Shown here piece after piece: positions 38,921 to 49,500 of a DNA stretch of 64,000 bases. The first letter of the stretch is position 1. Every line of letters starts with the position of its first letter. A program made the translations under genes and the position numbers. Source of the stretch: Haemophilus pittmaniae (GTDB lineage: Bacteria; Pseudomonadota; Gammaproteobacteria; Enterobacterales; Pasteurellaceae); NCBI RefSeq assembly GCF_900186995.1, contig NZ_LT906463.1:620001-684000 (forward strand). The letters run 5' to 3'. The notes below the pieces were generated by a model. The model was not told the origin of the DNA, made no database searches, and saw only the letters and a program-made list of their open reading frames with translations.

Positions 38921-39565
38921 TTAGGGCTCAAAAGCATCAAAGGTGAGCTCGTAATTATCGCCATCACGCGTGTATTTAATGTAGCGCGGGAACTGTTCAC
39001 CAACATACTTACGCACCAAAATGTCTTTATCCCCGGTTTTGAAGGTATAGGTAATTTCGGTGATTTTTTGACCATTGTTAACGACTTCAGCCTGTGATTT
39101 ATTTACGTGCACGTTTTCCATTGGGTAAAGTTTTTTACCGTTGGTGATTTGAAAGCTGTTCGGTAATTTATCGTAATAGCTTAATTGGAAAGCCATGGTA
39201 AATAAATCGAAGGTTGGTAGTTTGAGTTCTTCGGTTTTCAGACTGTCTTTGACTTTACCAAATTCAATGCTATTTGGTGAAATTTTAGCGGTGGCATAAA
39301 GTTTGCCGTTGCGGGAGTCTTGATAATTCACCATTTTGAATTGGTCGGCAGTTTGTGCACCGCGTGAAGCAAAAATAATGTTGTACAGCGGAATATTAAT
39401 TTTTGCATTTACCGAATATTGACTGCCGGTAGCTTTAAAGTGCACGTAGGCCGGCATTAAATAATTTGAACTGTATTTAATGTTGTAATCCACTGCCGCT
39501 TGGCTAAATGGTGCATAAGCCAGTAGGGCAAGAAAGGTGCTTTTAAGTAGGGTTGTGAATTTCAT
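38921..39565 (-). CDS. Periplasmic DUF3108 protein
   Basis: A 214-residue secreted protein. The signal peptide (MKFTTLLKSTFLALLAYA) has a cleavage site after SQA. The mature part is beta-rich with alternating Tyr/Lys and matches the DUF3108 pattern of Pasteurellaceae (YNIKYSSNYLMPAYV near the start, YTFKTGDKDILVRKYVG near the end). The start at 39565 has AAGGAAAA upstream; an ORF extension to 39643 is not supported. The function of the family is unknown. Confidence 0.82.
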   Translation of the reverse strand: MKFTTLLKSTFLALLAYAPFSQAAVDYNIKYSSNYLMPAYVHFKATGSQYSVNAKINIPLYNIIFASRGAQTADQFKMVNYQDSRNGKLYATAKISPNSIEFGKVKDSLKTEELKLPTFDLFTMAFQLSYYDKLPNSFQITNGKKLYPMENVHVNKSQAEVVNNGQKITEITYTFKTGDKDILVRKYVGEQFPRYIKYTRDGDNYELTFDAFEP

Positions 39566-39626
39566 CTGTTTTCCTTCTGGTTTAAAAGTCTTTGTTAGAG
39601 TGATTATAGTGGATTTAGTTCGCCAT

Positions 39627-39655
39627 AAAAAAACCATCCCCAAAGGGATGGTTTT
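39627..39655. terminator. Terminator after dcuA
   Basis: AAACCATCCC-CAAA-GGGATGGTTTT hairpin. On the minus strand it ends in a T-run and lies 16 bp after the dcuA stop. Confidence 0.85.
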
Positions 39656-39670
39656 GCGTAAGTCTTAAAA

Positions 39671-40972
39671 TTAGAGTACTAAACCTGCCACAAAGAAACC
39701 AAGAGCCACAGACAAGCTGATAGCAATAATACCCGGAATCAAGAATGGGTGGTTGAATACATATTTACCAATACGAGTGGAACCAGTGTCATCCATTTCA
39801 ACCGCGGCAATTAGAGTTGGGTAGGTTGGTAGGATAAACAATGCAGAAACCGCTGCGAAGGCTGCCACTGCTGCTTCCGGAGAAACACCCAACAATAAGG
39901 CGGTCGGATAAAGGGCTTTGGCGGTAGCTGCTTGAGAGTAAAGCAAGGTACTAGCAAAGAATAAGATAACAGCCAAGCTCCAAGGGTATTTAGTCAAGAA
40001 TTCAGAAGCCACTTCTTTGATTTCATTGATATGGCCTTCAACGAAGGTATTACCTAACCAAGCTACGCCTAACACACAAATAACCGCGGACATACCGGAT
40101 TTGAAGGTTGCCGCGTTAGTGATGTTACCCGTATCGACTTTACAAGATAAAGTGATGATAGCGGCAGTTGCCAACATGAAAGAAATGATCGCATTATCAC
40201 GGGAAAGAATTGGATTTTCGATTAAACCCACGGTTTTACTGATAGCTGTTGCATAAAGCATAACTACCACGATGGCGGCGATAAAGATCCCAACGGAACG
40301 TTTTGCATAAGGTTTAATTTCGATTTTCATTTCACCGCGCATGGTGATTAAACCTTTAGCTAAGCGCTCTTGGTAAACAGGATCGTCTTTCAATTCTTTG
40401 CCTAAGAAGTTACAGAACACGGCTGTAATCATACAGGCCACATAAGTGGTTGGGATCCAAATACCGAGTAATTGTAAGTAGCTTAAACCGAAATGTTGCT
40501 CCAATGAGGTGGAAAGGAATACCACTGCAGCGGAAATTGGTGAAGCGGTAATCGCGATTTGTGAAGCAATAACTGCGATGGATAATGGACGGGAAGGACG
40601 GATACCTTGTTCTTTAGCGACTTCGGCAATTACCGGAAGGGTTGAGAACGCAGTGTGTCCGGTACCGGCCAATACGGTCATAAAATAAGTGACGGTCGGC
40701 GCTAAGAAGGTGATGTGTTTTGGATTTTTACGCAAAATGCGCTCAGCAACTTTAACTAAGAAATCCATACCACCGGCAACCTGCATTGCGGCGATAGCCA
40801 TAATTACAGACATGATGACCGAAATAACATCGAAAGGAATTGCACCCGGTTTTAAGCCTAATAGGGAAAGTGCTACAACACCCATACCCCCCATAAAACC
40901 GATACCGATTCCGCCTAATCTGGCCCCTAGGTAAATGAAAAATAGGACCACTAACAGTTGAATCCAAATCAT
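39671..40972 (-). CDS. dcuA: Anaerobic C4-dicarboxylate transporter (DcuA type)
   Basis: A 433-residue inner-membrane carrier of the Dcu family with about 10-12 hydrophobic segments, exchanging aspartate/fumarate/succinate. The N-terminal GARLGGIGIGFMGG and IPFDVISVIM, and the central ITASPISAAVV, are closer to E. coli DcuA than DcuB. ATG preceded by TTAGGAGA. It lies directly downstream of ansB on the same strand, so the pair would make aspartate in the periplasm and import it. A weak FNR-like half site (TTGAT-CTAA-GTTAT) is in the gap around 41050-41065. Confidence 0.9.
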   Translation of the reverse strand: MIWIQLLVVLFFIYLGARLGGIGIGFMGGMGVVALSLLGLKPGAIPFDVISVIMSVIMAIAAMQVAGGMDFLVKVAERILRKNPKHITFLAPTVTYFMTVLAGTGHTAFSTLPVIAEVAKEQGIRPSRPLSIAVIASQIAITASPISAAVVFLSTSLEQHFGLSYLQLLGIWIPTTYVACMITAVFCNFLGKELKDDPVYQERLAKGLITMRGEMKIEIKPYAKRSVGIFIAAIVVVMLYATAISKTVGLIENPILSRDNAIISFMLATAAIITLSCKVDTGNITNAATFKSGMSAVICVLGVAWLGNTFVEGHINEIKEVASEFLTKYPWSLAVILFFASTLLYSQAATAKALYPTALLLGVSPEAAVAAFAAVSALFILPTYPTLIAAVEMDDTGSTRIGKYVFNHPFLIPGIIAISLSVALGFFVAGLVL

Positions 40973-41089
40973 AATTTTCTCCTAAATTTATTATTGGTTT
41001 TCAATACCGTGGCTATACTACCAATAAAGGCTTAGCCCCGCTATAACTTAGATCAAAAAACCACTAGGCAAACCTGTGATTCAGTCGAA

Positions 41090-41114
41090 GAAAGGGCCGT
41101 TCCAAGGAACGGCC
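41090..41114 (-). terminator. Terminator-like hairpin after ansB
   Basis: GGCCGTTCC-TT-GGAACGGCC followed on the minus strand by CTTTCTTC, 12 bp after the ansB stop. The weak T-tract suggests partial termination before dcuA. Confidence 0.65.
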
Positions 41115-41126
41115 ACAATGTTTTGT

Positions 41127-42176
41127 TTAGAAATCTTCGAAATATTGTTGGATGACTTTCGGGTCTTTGGTTTGGGTGAGTGCTAATTGCAACAATACCC
41201 GTGCTTTTTGCGGATTAAGTGTACCTGAAGCAACGAAACCATATTGGGAATCATCGACTTCCGCATCACGGGTAGTATAACCGGTTGGTACACGGGAAGA
41301 ACGAACTACAGCGACTCCGTTTTTCGCAGCATTGGCTAATAATTCAAAGTTACCTGCATTGACGTTACCATTGCCAACCCCGGCTGAAACGATACCTTGA
41401 TAACCTGCATCCAATAAGGCTTTAAGTGGCTCGGTAGGTGCATTGGAATAAGCATAAACAATACCGACTTTTGGTAACGCATCTAATTTATCAACATTAA
41501 ATGGCGTATTCACGGTATGTTTGCTTTCCGGAGCACGTTCGTAATCTACTTTACTGTTATGTACATAACCTAAGGTACCAAAATTCGGTGAATGGAAGGT
41601 TTGTACTGCCGTGGTACTCATTTTGGTAACATCACGAGCGCCTAATACTTCGTCATTCATCGCAACCAATACCCCGCGGCCAGCTGATTTTTTGTCAGTT
41701 GCAACAACGACAGCATTATAGAGATTTAATGGACCATCGGCACTTTTTTCAGTAGCCGGGCGCATTGCCCCAACTAATACAATCGGTTTTTCACATTTAG
41801 CGGTGAGATCTAAGAAGTAGGCGGTTTCTTCCATGGTATCTGTACCATGAGTAATTACAAAGCCATCAGTATTTTTACATTGTGCATTGATGGCTTTGGC
41901 TAATTTTAACCAAACTTCATCATTCATATCCTGTGAGCCAATTTTAACGATTTGCTCGCCCTTTACATTGGCAATTTGTTTGATTTCTGGTACAGCCTCA
42001 ATTAGCGTATCCACACCTAAAGCACCAGCTTTATAAGCCGAGGATACCGCTGTTTCACCGCTGCCGGCAATAGTGCCACCGGTGGCTAAAATAGTGATGT
42101 TTGGTAACTCTGCAGCATTAGCGGTTGCCATGCCTAAGCCTAAGATCACGGATAATGCCAATTTCTGTAATTTCAT
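41127..42176 (-). CDS. ansB: Periplasmic L-asparaginase II (AnsB)
   Basis: Hydrolyses L-asparagine to aspartate and ammonia in the periplasm. The 349 residues include a signal peptide (MKLQKLALSVILGLGMATANA). The nucleophile Thr35 lies in ILATGGTIAGS, and the second catalytic Thr-Asp pair is in THGTDTMEETAY. With dcuA downstream it forms an asparagine-to-aspartate-to-fumarate route useful in anaerobic respiration. A CRP-like site lies about 80 bp upstream (42257-42272). The gene diverges from cpdB. Confidence 0.95.
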   Translation of the reverse strand: MKLQKLALSVILGLGMATANAAELPNITILATGGTIAGSGETAVSSAYKAGALGVDTLIEAVPEIKQIANVKGEQIVKIGSQDMNDEVWLKLAKAINAQCKNTDGFVITHGTDTMEETAYFLDLTAKCEKPIVLVGAMRPATEKSADGPLNLYNAVVVATDKKSAGRGVLVAMNDEVLGARDVTKMSTTAVQTFHSPNFGTLGYVHNSKVDYERAPESKHTVNTPFNVDKLDALPKVGIVYAYSNAPTEPLKALLDAGYQGIVSAGVGNGNVNAGNFELLANAAKNGVAVVRSSRVPTGYTTRDAEVDDSQYGFVASGTLNPQKARVLLQLALTQTKDPKVIQQYFEDF

Positions 42177-42256
42177 CGTTTGTCTCCTTGATGTGAAAAT
42201 AACGCCCAGTATCTTCTAACTATTTTAAAGTAGAATAAATACTGATTCACAACAAG

Positions 42257-42272
42257 TATGATCAGGATCACA
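42257..42272 (-). promoter_or_regulatory. Candidate CRP site in the ansB-cpdB divergent region
   Basis: The minus strand reads TGTGA-TCCTGA-TCATA, nine of ten key positions of the CRP consensus. It is placed upstream of ansB at an activating distance from an AT-rich -10 region and could also act on cpdB. Inferred from sequence only. Confidence 0.45.
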
Positions 42273-42377
42273 TTTTTTAAAATCAATTGTTGAGCCTTTC
42301 GCCAAGCATCAAAAGACGGACGATTTTTATTGCTATTTGTCTTAAAATACTGCCGTTTTACCAACCGGAGAATGAAC

Positions 42378-44348
42378 ATGAACAGACGAAATTTTATTCA
42401 ACTTGGCGCCACCAGTATTTTAGCGTTAAGTGCTAGCCGTTTTGCTTTTGCGAAAAGCGACACACAAGTCGATTTACGTATTGTTGCAACAACCGATATT
42501 CACAGTTTTTTAACTGACTTCGATTACTACAAAGATGCACCAACCGAAAAATTCGGTTTTACTCGTGCGGCAAATTTAATCCGTCAGGCTCGTCAAGAAG
42601 TAAAAAACAGCGTATTAGTTGATAACGGTGATTTAATTCAAGGTAATCCAATAGCTGACTACCAAGCAGCAAAAGGCTATAAAGAAGGTAAGCCAAATCC
42701 GGCGATAGATTGCTTAAACGCAATGCATTACGATGTGGGAACTTTGGGTAACCACGAATTTAACTATGGTTTGGGTTATTTGGCCGATGTCATTAAACAG
42801 GCAAAATTCCCAATGATTAATGCCAACGTGGTAAAAGCCGGTACAGCAGAACCTTATTTCACGCCTTATGTGATTCAAACCAAAGAAGTGGTGGATAGCC
42901 AAGGTAAAACACATAAACTAAACATCGGTTATATCGGTTTTGTGCCACCACAAATTATGGTGTGGGATAAAGCAAATTTACAAGGCAAAGTTGAAACGCG
43001 CGATATCGTGAAAACCGCACAAAAATATGTGCCAGAAATGAAACAAAAAGGCGCAGATATTATTGTGGCACTTGCGCACACTGGCCCATCTGATGAGCCA
43101 TATCAAGAAGGTGCAGAAAACTCAGCATTCTATCTTGCAGATGTTCCGCACATTGATGCAGTTATCTTTGGCCACTCCCATCGCTTATTCCCTAACAAAG
43201 AATTCGCGAAATCACCAAATGCCGATATAGCTAAAGGTACGGTAAAAGGCATTCCGGAAAGTATGGCGGGCTATTGGGCAAACAACATCAGCGTAATTGA
43301 CTTAACCCTTGCTCAACACAATGGAAAATGGTTAGTGGCTGATGGTAAAGCAGTACTTCGTCCAATTTACGATGCAGAAAACAAAAAAGCGACCGCGGAA
43401 AGCGATGCTGAATTGGCTACATTGTTAAAACCAGTGCATGAAGCAACCCGCGAATTCGTGGCACAGCCAATCGGTAAAGCCACTGATAACATGTACAGCT
43501 ACTTAGCCTTAGTGCAAGATGACCCAACGATTCAAATTGTGAACCAAGCACAAAAAGCTTACGTTGAAAAAGTAGCACCAAGTGTTGCGGCAATGGCTGG
43601 CTTACCAATTTTAAGTGCAGGCGCACCATTTAAAGCGGGTGGACGTAAAAATGACCCAACAGGCTATACTGAAGTTAACAAAGGTGAATTAACGTTCCGT
43701 AACGCAGCAGATTTATACCTCTATCCAAACACATTAGTTGTGGTGAAAGCAACCGGTGAAGAGCTGAAAGAATGGTTAGAATGTAGCGCAGGTATGTTCA
43801 AACAAATCGATCCTGCAAGCGACAAACCACAATCTTTACTTGATTGGGAAGGTTTCCGTACTTATAACTACGATGTAATTGACGGCGTAAACTATGAATT
43901 CGATCTCACTCAACCAGCACGTTATGACGGCGAATGTAAATTGATTAACCCGAACTCACACCGTGTGGTGAATTTAACTTACCAAGGTAAACCAGTTGAT
44001 CCAAAAGCAGAATTCTTAATTGCGACTAACAACTATCGTGCTTACGGTAATAAATTCCCAGGCACTGGCGATGCGCATATTGTTTACGCTTCTCCTGATG
44101 AAAACCGCCAAATTCTTGCCGATTACATCAAAGCAGAAAGCGAAAAAAATGGCCATGTAAACCCTAGCGCGGATAAAAACTGGCGTTTTGCACCGATTAA
44201 AGGTAACGATAAATTAGACGTGCGTTTTGAAACCTCGCCAAGCGAACAAGCGGCGAAATTTATTCAAGACAATGCACAATATCCAATGAAGAAAGTCGGC
44301 ACCGATGAAGTTGGCTTTGCGATATATCAAATTGATTTATCGAAATAA
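42378..44348 (+). CDS. cpdB: 2',3'-cyclic-nucleotide 2'-phosphodiesterase/3'-nucleotidase (CpdB)
   Basis: Periplasmic metallophosphoesterase that breaks down cyclic and 3'-nucleotides for nucleoside uptake. The N-terminus [19 protein letters not shown] has a twin-arginine motif (RRNF), so Tat export is likely, unlike the Sec signal of E. coli CpdB. The metal-binding motifs are [27 protein letters not shown] and FGHSHRLF. The 5'-nucleotidase C-terminal domain follows (about 390-640). The ATG at 42378 is chosen because CGGAG sits 7 bp upstream; an ATG at 42372 is too close. Pro and Ala codons look more CCA/GCA-rich than in neighbours. Confidence 0.93.
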   Translation: MNRRNFIQLGATSILALSASRFAFAKSDTQVDLRIVATTDIHSFLTDFDYYKDAPTEKFGFTRAANLIRQARQEVKNSVLVDNGDLIQGNPIADYQAAKGYKEGKPNPAIDCLNAMHYDVGTLGNHEFNYGLGYLADVIKQAKFPMINANVVKAGTAEPYFTPYVIQTKEVVDSQGKTHKLNIGYIGFVPPQIMVWDKANLQGKVETRDIVKTAQKYVPEMKQKGADIIVALAHTGPSDEPYQEGAENSAFYLADVPHIDAVIFGHSHRLFPNKEFAKSPNADIAKGTVKGIPESMAGYWANNISVIDLTLAQHNGKWLVADGKAVLRPIYDAENKKATAESDAELATLLKPVHEATREFVAQPIGKATDNMYSYLALVQDDPTIQIVNQAQKAYVEKVAPSVAAMAGLPILSAGAPFKAGGRKNDPTGYTEVNKGELTFRNAADLYLYPNTLVVVKATGEELKEWLECSAGMFKQIDPASDKPQSLLDWEGFRTYNYDVIDGVNYEFDLTQPARYDGECKLINPNSHRVVNLTYQGKPVDPKAEFLIATNNYRAYGNKFPGTGDAHIVYASPDENRQILADYIKAESEKNGHVNPSADKNWRFAPIKGNDKLDVRFETSPSEQAAKFIQDNAQYPMKKVGTDEVGFAIYQIDLSK

Positions 44349-44367
44349 TTTCTACTGATATCTTTTG

Positions 44368-44398
44368 TAAGGACAGACTTTATGTCTGTCCTTTTTTA
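44368..44398 (+). terminator. Terminator of cpdB
   Basis: AAGGACAGAC-TTTAT-GTCTGTCCTTTTTT, 20 bp after the cpdB stop. Confidence 0.9.
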
Positions 44399-44529
44399 TT
44401 CAATAAAAAATCTTACAAATATTGTTTTTTTATTATCTCTAAACATAAGCTAAATTTTTGTTGCTAAGGAGTTTTTGATAATTAAAAAGAAAATTAAGTA
44501 TTAGATAGGCATAAACTTAATTTTACACT

Positions 44530-44560
44530 CAATAAAAAAGGGCGTGTTAAGCACGCCCTG
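44530..44560 (-). terminator. Terminator of pckA
   Basis: On the minus strand AGGGCGTGC-TTAA-CACGCCCT is followed by TTTTTT, 19 bp after the pckA stop. Confidence 0.9.
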
Positions 44561-44579
44561 TAATGGTTCATTAAAGCAA

Positions 44580-46196
44580 TTAGGCTTTTGGACCCGCTGC
44601 AATTAATGCTTTACCTTCGGCATTAGTTGCATATTTTTCGAAGTTTTTCACGAAACGACCCGCAAGATCTTGTGCTTTAGCTTCCCATTGTGCTTTGTCT
44701 GCATAAGTATCACGTGGGTCTAAAATAGCAGGATCTACGCCCGGTAAAGCATTAGGAATTGCCAAGTTGAAGATTGGTAATTCGCTCATTTCAGCTTTTT
44801 CGATAGAACCATCTAAGATGGCATCGATAATACCGCGGGTATCTTTAATAGAGATACGTTTACCAGTGCCGTTCCAACCAGTGTTAACCAAGTAAGCTTC
44901 CGCACCTGCCTCCTGCATACGTTTAACCAACACTTCCGCATACTGGGTTGGGTGTAAGGTTAAGAATGCTGCACCGAAACATGCTGAGAAAGTTGGAGTT
45001 GGTTCGGTAATACCGCGTTCTGTACCTGCAAGTTTCGCTGTGAAACCGGATAAGAAGTAGTATTTGGTTTGTTCCGGAGTCAATTTAGATACCGGAGGTA
45101 ATACACCAAATGCGTCTGCGGTTAAGAAAATAACTTTAGTTGCATGGCCTGCACGGGAAACCGGTTTAACGATGTTATCAATGTGATAAATCGGATAAGA
45201 CACACGGGTATTTTCAGTTTTAGAACCATCATCAAAATCAACGGAACCGTCAGCACGAACAACCACGTTCTCTAATAACGCATCACGACGGATTGCACGA
45301 TAAATATCTGGTTCATTTTCTTCAGAAAGATGGATGGTTTTCGCATAACAACCACCTTCAAAGTTGAAGATACCTACATCATCCCAACCGTGTTCATCGT
45401 CACCGATTAATTCACGTTTTGGATCAGTAGAGAGGGTTGTTTTACCTGTACCGGAAAGACCGAAGAAAATAGCAACATCGCCGTCTTTACCTACGTTGGC
45501 AGAACAGTGCATTGCGCCCACACCTTTAAGCGGTAGGAAGTAGTTCATCATAGAGAACATACCTTTTTTCATTTCACCGCCGTACCAAGTACCACCGATT
45601 AATTGAATGCGTTCGGTTAGGTTAAAGGCAACAAAGTTTTCAGAATTTAAACCTTGTTCTTTCCAATTTGGATTGGTGCATTTAGAACCATTCATTACCA
45701 CGAAATCCGGTTTGAAGGTTTTTAATTGTTCTTCAGTTGGACGGATAAACATGTTTTTTACGAAATGCGCTTGCCAAGCGACTTCAGTAATAATACGTAC
45801 TGCGATACGGTCTTGTTCGCTAGCACCACAGAATCCATCAACTACAAATAGACGTTTACGGGAAAGTTGTTGAGTAACCAATTCTTTCAAGCTTTGCCAA
45901 GTTGCTTGATTCATAGGTTTATTGTCGTTTTTCGCTGCATCAGAATTCCACCAAACAGTATCTTTAGTGGTCTCGTCTAATACGATGTATTTATCTTTTG
46001 GCGAACGACCGGTAAAAATACCCGTATCAACTGCAACCGCACCAGTTGTGGTAAGGGTTCCTTTTTCGAAACCTTCCAAGCCAGGCTTAGTTTCTTCTTC
46101 AAAAAGTAGTTCATAACTTGGGTTATAAACTACTTCTTTCACATCGTAGATACCAAGAGCTTCAAGATCTTTGATGAGTTTGTTTACGTCTGTCAT
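44580..46196 (-). CDS. pckA: Phosphoenolpyruvate carboxykinase, ATP-dependent (PckA)
   Basis: Interconverts oxaloacetate and PEP with ATP. In Pasteurellaceae it also fixes CO2 towards succinate. The 538 residues match the ATP-type family. Motifs are [10 protein letters not shown] (substrate), the PEPCK-specific phosphate loop [13 protein letters not shown], the metal-binding IGDDEHGW, and [18 protein letters not shown] precedes the ATG. Upstream, a minus-strand TATAAT (46241-46246) and a CRP-like site centred about 60 bp before the expected transcription start indicate class I cAMP-CRP activation. Confidence 0.97.
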   Translation of the reverse strand: MTDVNKLIKDLEALGIYDVKEVVYNPSYELLFEEETKPGLEGFEKGTLTTTGAVAVDTGIFTGRSPKDKYIVLDETTKDTVWWNSDAAKNDNKPMNQATWQSLKELVTQQLSRKRLFVVDGFCGASEQDRIAVRIITEVAWQAHFVKNMFIRPTEEQLKTFKPDFVVMNGSKCTNPNWKEQGLNSENFVAFNLTERIQLIGGTWYGGEMKKGMFSMMNYFLPLKGVGAMHCSANVGKDGDVAIFFGLSGTGKTTLSTDPKRELIGDDEHGWDDVGIFNFEGGCYAKTIHLSEENEPDIYRAIRRDALLENVVVRADGSVDFDDGSKTENTRVSYPIYHIDNIVKPVSRAGHATKVIFLTADAFGVLPPVSKLTPEQTKYYFLSGFTAKLAGTERGITEPTPTFSACFGAAFLTLHPTQYAEVLVKRMQEAGAEAYLVNTGWNGTGKRISIKDTRGIIDAILDGSIEKAEMSELPIFNLAIPNALPGVDPAILDPRDTYADKAQWEAKAQDLAGRFVKNFEKYATNAEGKALIAAGPKA

Positions 46197-46240
46197 AAGT
46201 CACCTCTGTGTGAAAAATTATAGAAAATTAGAATGCGAGC

Positions 46241-46302
46241 ATTATAGAGAATAATCAGCAAAAAAATGTTAAGTAGATCTCATTTCTGAGACTTCTATCA
46301 CA
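46241..46302 (-). promoter_or_regulatory. pckA promoter with CRP site
   Basis: TATAAT on the minus strand at 46241-46246. TGTGA-TAGAAG-TCTCA at 46287-46302 matches the CRP consensus at nine of ten positions. The site centre lies near -60.5 from the predicted start, a classical class I position. Confidence 0.55.
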
Positions 46303-46383
46303 AAATATGCCTATTTTTAGTTAGTTGATTAGTTTGTATTCCAAAACACATTTTTATTTTAAATATCTCTTTACCATAAAAAT

Positions 46384-46402
46384 GATAAAGATTATCATTA
46401 TC
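46384..46402. promoter_or_regulatory. Fur box upstream of the siderophore receptor
   Basis: GATAAAGATTATCATTATC agrees with the 19-bp Fur consensus at 17 positions. It lies about 150 bp before the receptor start, in the pckA-receptor divergent region. It predicts iron repression of the receptor. Confidence 0.75.
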
Positions 46403-46532
46403 AATGTTTTATTGATTTTATGACTAGCAACGACAGTTGCTCTTATATTTAGCCTTTTACTTGGAAACAAAAGCGAATAGAAAAATTTTTCTAGGGATAA
46501 AAAAACGCAATGCAATAATAAAGGAGCCAAAA

Positions 46533-49500
46533 ATGCGTACTTTTCCAAGTAACCTAAAATTAATTCCCCATCATTTCAGCCTTCTTTCCAGCGCACTTTT
46601 TCTTAGCCTTCATTCCGCAATGACATATGCTTCTGAAATTGAATTAGAACAAATTAATGTTGTAGAGGAAAGTCCGACTAACAGTACGGAGAAAAGTCAA
46701 AGTTATACGATCAAATCAATGAATACCGCAACCGGATTACGTATCTCAGGAAAGGATACTCCGCAGTCGGTAAGTGTTATCACACAAAAACGTTTAAATG
46801 ATAAAGCAATCCATACCCTTGAAGAGGCAATGCAAAATACAGCCGGAATGAATGTCGTTCGGGATTCTGGTTTACAAACCCGCTTTCTTTCTCGAGGGTT
46901 TTATGTGGATCAAATCGGTGAAGACGGAATTACCACAAATGTTGGTGGTCGTTCGGGTTATACCGCGAAAATAGATGTTTCGCCTAGCACAGATTTGGCT
47001 ATTTATGACCATATTGAAGTCGTGCGAGGGGCAAGTGGCTTGACCCAATCAAATTCAGAACCCGGTGGTACGATTAATTTAATTCGTAAGCGCCCGACCG
47101 ATAAATTTCAACATTTAGGTGAGATAGATTTCGATCATCGTGGCGGTTGGCGCACTATGTTAGATGTGTCAGGTAAGATGAATCCGCAAAATACGGTTCG
47201 TGGTCGGTTAATCGGTGTACAAGAAAAATCCCGTTCATTCAAGGATAAAGTGCATGGAAAAAAATCCATGATTTATGGGGTTACTGAAACTAATATTGGT
47301 GATATTGGACTCTTTACGCTGGGCGCAATGTATCAAAAGATCAGTGAAGTGCCAGACTTTGCCGGGGTAATTCTTCCTTGTGAAAACCCTCAAGTATCGG
47401 CATTTTCTTCCCGTCCCGCCTGTAATAATCCGCTTACTTTACCGCGTAATACCTATTTGGGAGAGGATTGGTCTCGCTTAAAAGGAGATAAATACAATCT
47501 TTTTACTGAAAGCAAATTTGTTCTAGATAATGGTTGGGAACTCAAAATAGAAGCCAGCTACAGCAAAAATAACTCGGACGCTAAGGTTGGCCAATTCTTT
47601 ATTAAGGATGAACATGCAGCCGGTATTTCCGGTAGCGATGCCGATGCATTCTTAACGGAAAAAGGTGAAGTTATTCCTTTTTATCCAAAGGCTGAGGCCC
47701 TGGCTAAATTGAAAGGCTATCGACAAGAAGTTACTGCGCAATATGAAAAACGTAAAGCTGACTATCTTGCTCATCAATTTAATGCAGCAGAATTTGCCCA
47801 ATATCGGGCGCAGCGGATGCAATCACGACAAGCTGGTTTTGCTCAGTGTATGGAAGAAGTGGGATTGGACTTTTTATGTGAACCCAATTGGGCCGATCCC
47901 GGTGAAAATGTTGATAAGAAAGAATATGTTGATAAGAAATTAGTGGAGGAGGGCATCATCAATAATGCCGCCAACCGTTTTTCCGACAGACTTTATGATA
48001 GTGCTTTCAATAATCGGGGCATAACCAATCGACGCTTTAACTATATGCCGATGCGACACCAGAAAAAAGATGAGCAATATGGCATAAAACTTAGCCTTAA
48101 CGGTACCTATGAGCTGTTTGACCGTAGCCATGATTTTTATCTTGGTTACGCATTCAATAATGAGAATATTCAATCCCAATATTTAGAAATTTTCCAAAAA
48201 CGTTATCGTCCGCGGCCTAGCACTGGTGCTATCCATTCCCAATATGACGGCCGTTGTGAAGAGGATCCTATTGGTAGTGATTCTTTACCAACGGAAACCG
48301 GTCGTCCGGAGCCGGCTTGGGATAAATATACGGAACATGGCAATGTTCGAGTTTATGAGCCAGGCTGTAAAGATGCGTTGATCACCAAATATAAACCTGT
48401 TTTGGATCAAAATGGCAAACAGGTCTATCGGGAAAATGATTTTGGCCGTCTAGTTCCGATTTATGAACCTGAATATGTACGAGATGCTAACGGTAATAAA
48501 GTGCAGGAAACTGATGCGGATGGGAATCCATTATTTGTCGGATTTAATGGCACTACACCGGTGTATAAAGAAGTCAAAATTCCCGATGATTATGTAGATG
48601 CACTATATAACTACGCCAAATATGTAAACAAAAATAAAACCCATACGGTTACCTTAAGCACCCGTTTTAATGCGACTGATAAATTACACTTTTTATTGGG
48701 TGGTAGTTTGGTGCATTACAACACCTCTCAAACCAAGGATATGCCGGTTCGTTACGGCCAACCACTAAGTAATTTCCAATTGGCGACAAATAATAAAATC
48801 GATCAAGATCATTATACCGCTCGTATGAAGGGACATAAGTTTACACCTTATGCCGGCGTGACCTATGACCTCAATGAAAATCAAAGCCTATACGCCAGTT
48901 ATACGCAGATTTTTAAACAGCAGGACAATGTGGACGTCACCACTAAAACGACCTTACCCCCGTTATTGGGCAGTAATTATGAGATTGGTTGGAAAGGCAG
49001 TTTTTTCAATCAACGACTTAATAGTTCATTGGCATTATTTACCCTAGAACAAAAAAATCGCACGGTAGTTGATTTTACCTTTGTACCTGACTCAACAGGC
49101 TTACGCGGTTCTTTTCAAACTATAGCCAAACCTATCGGTAAGGTAGTTAGTAAAGGTGTTGAATTGGAGCTATCAGGTTCGCTTAGTGAGAATTGGCAAT
49201 TGTTTTTAGGCTATACCTACAATAAGAGCAAATACAAAAATGCCGATGAAGTGAATGCGGCCCGCCTGGAGAAAAATGCCAAGGCCGATCCTTATAACTT
49301 TAGTAATTTTACTCCGGTCCAGATGTTACGAATTGCCACCAGCTATCACATCCCGAATAGCCATTGGACCATCGGCGGTGGAGTTAGCGCGCAAAGTCCA
49401 ACCAGCAGTTTGTATGGTATCCGTCAAGCAGGTTATGCGTTGTGGGATGCTAATGTGCAGTATGAGTTGAATCCCCATGCCAAAGTTGGCCTGATAGTGA

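Noticed and set aside
46406..46420. TTTTATTGATTTTATG as a tenth repeat copy
   Set aside because: It shares only part of the core and lacks both the TAAGTCA half of the IHF consensus and the CAACGCCC tag at 42 bp.
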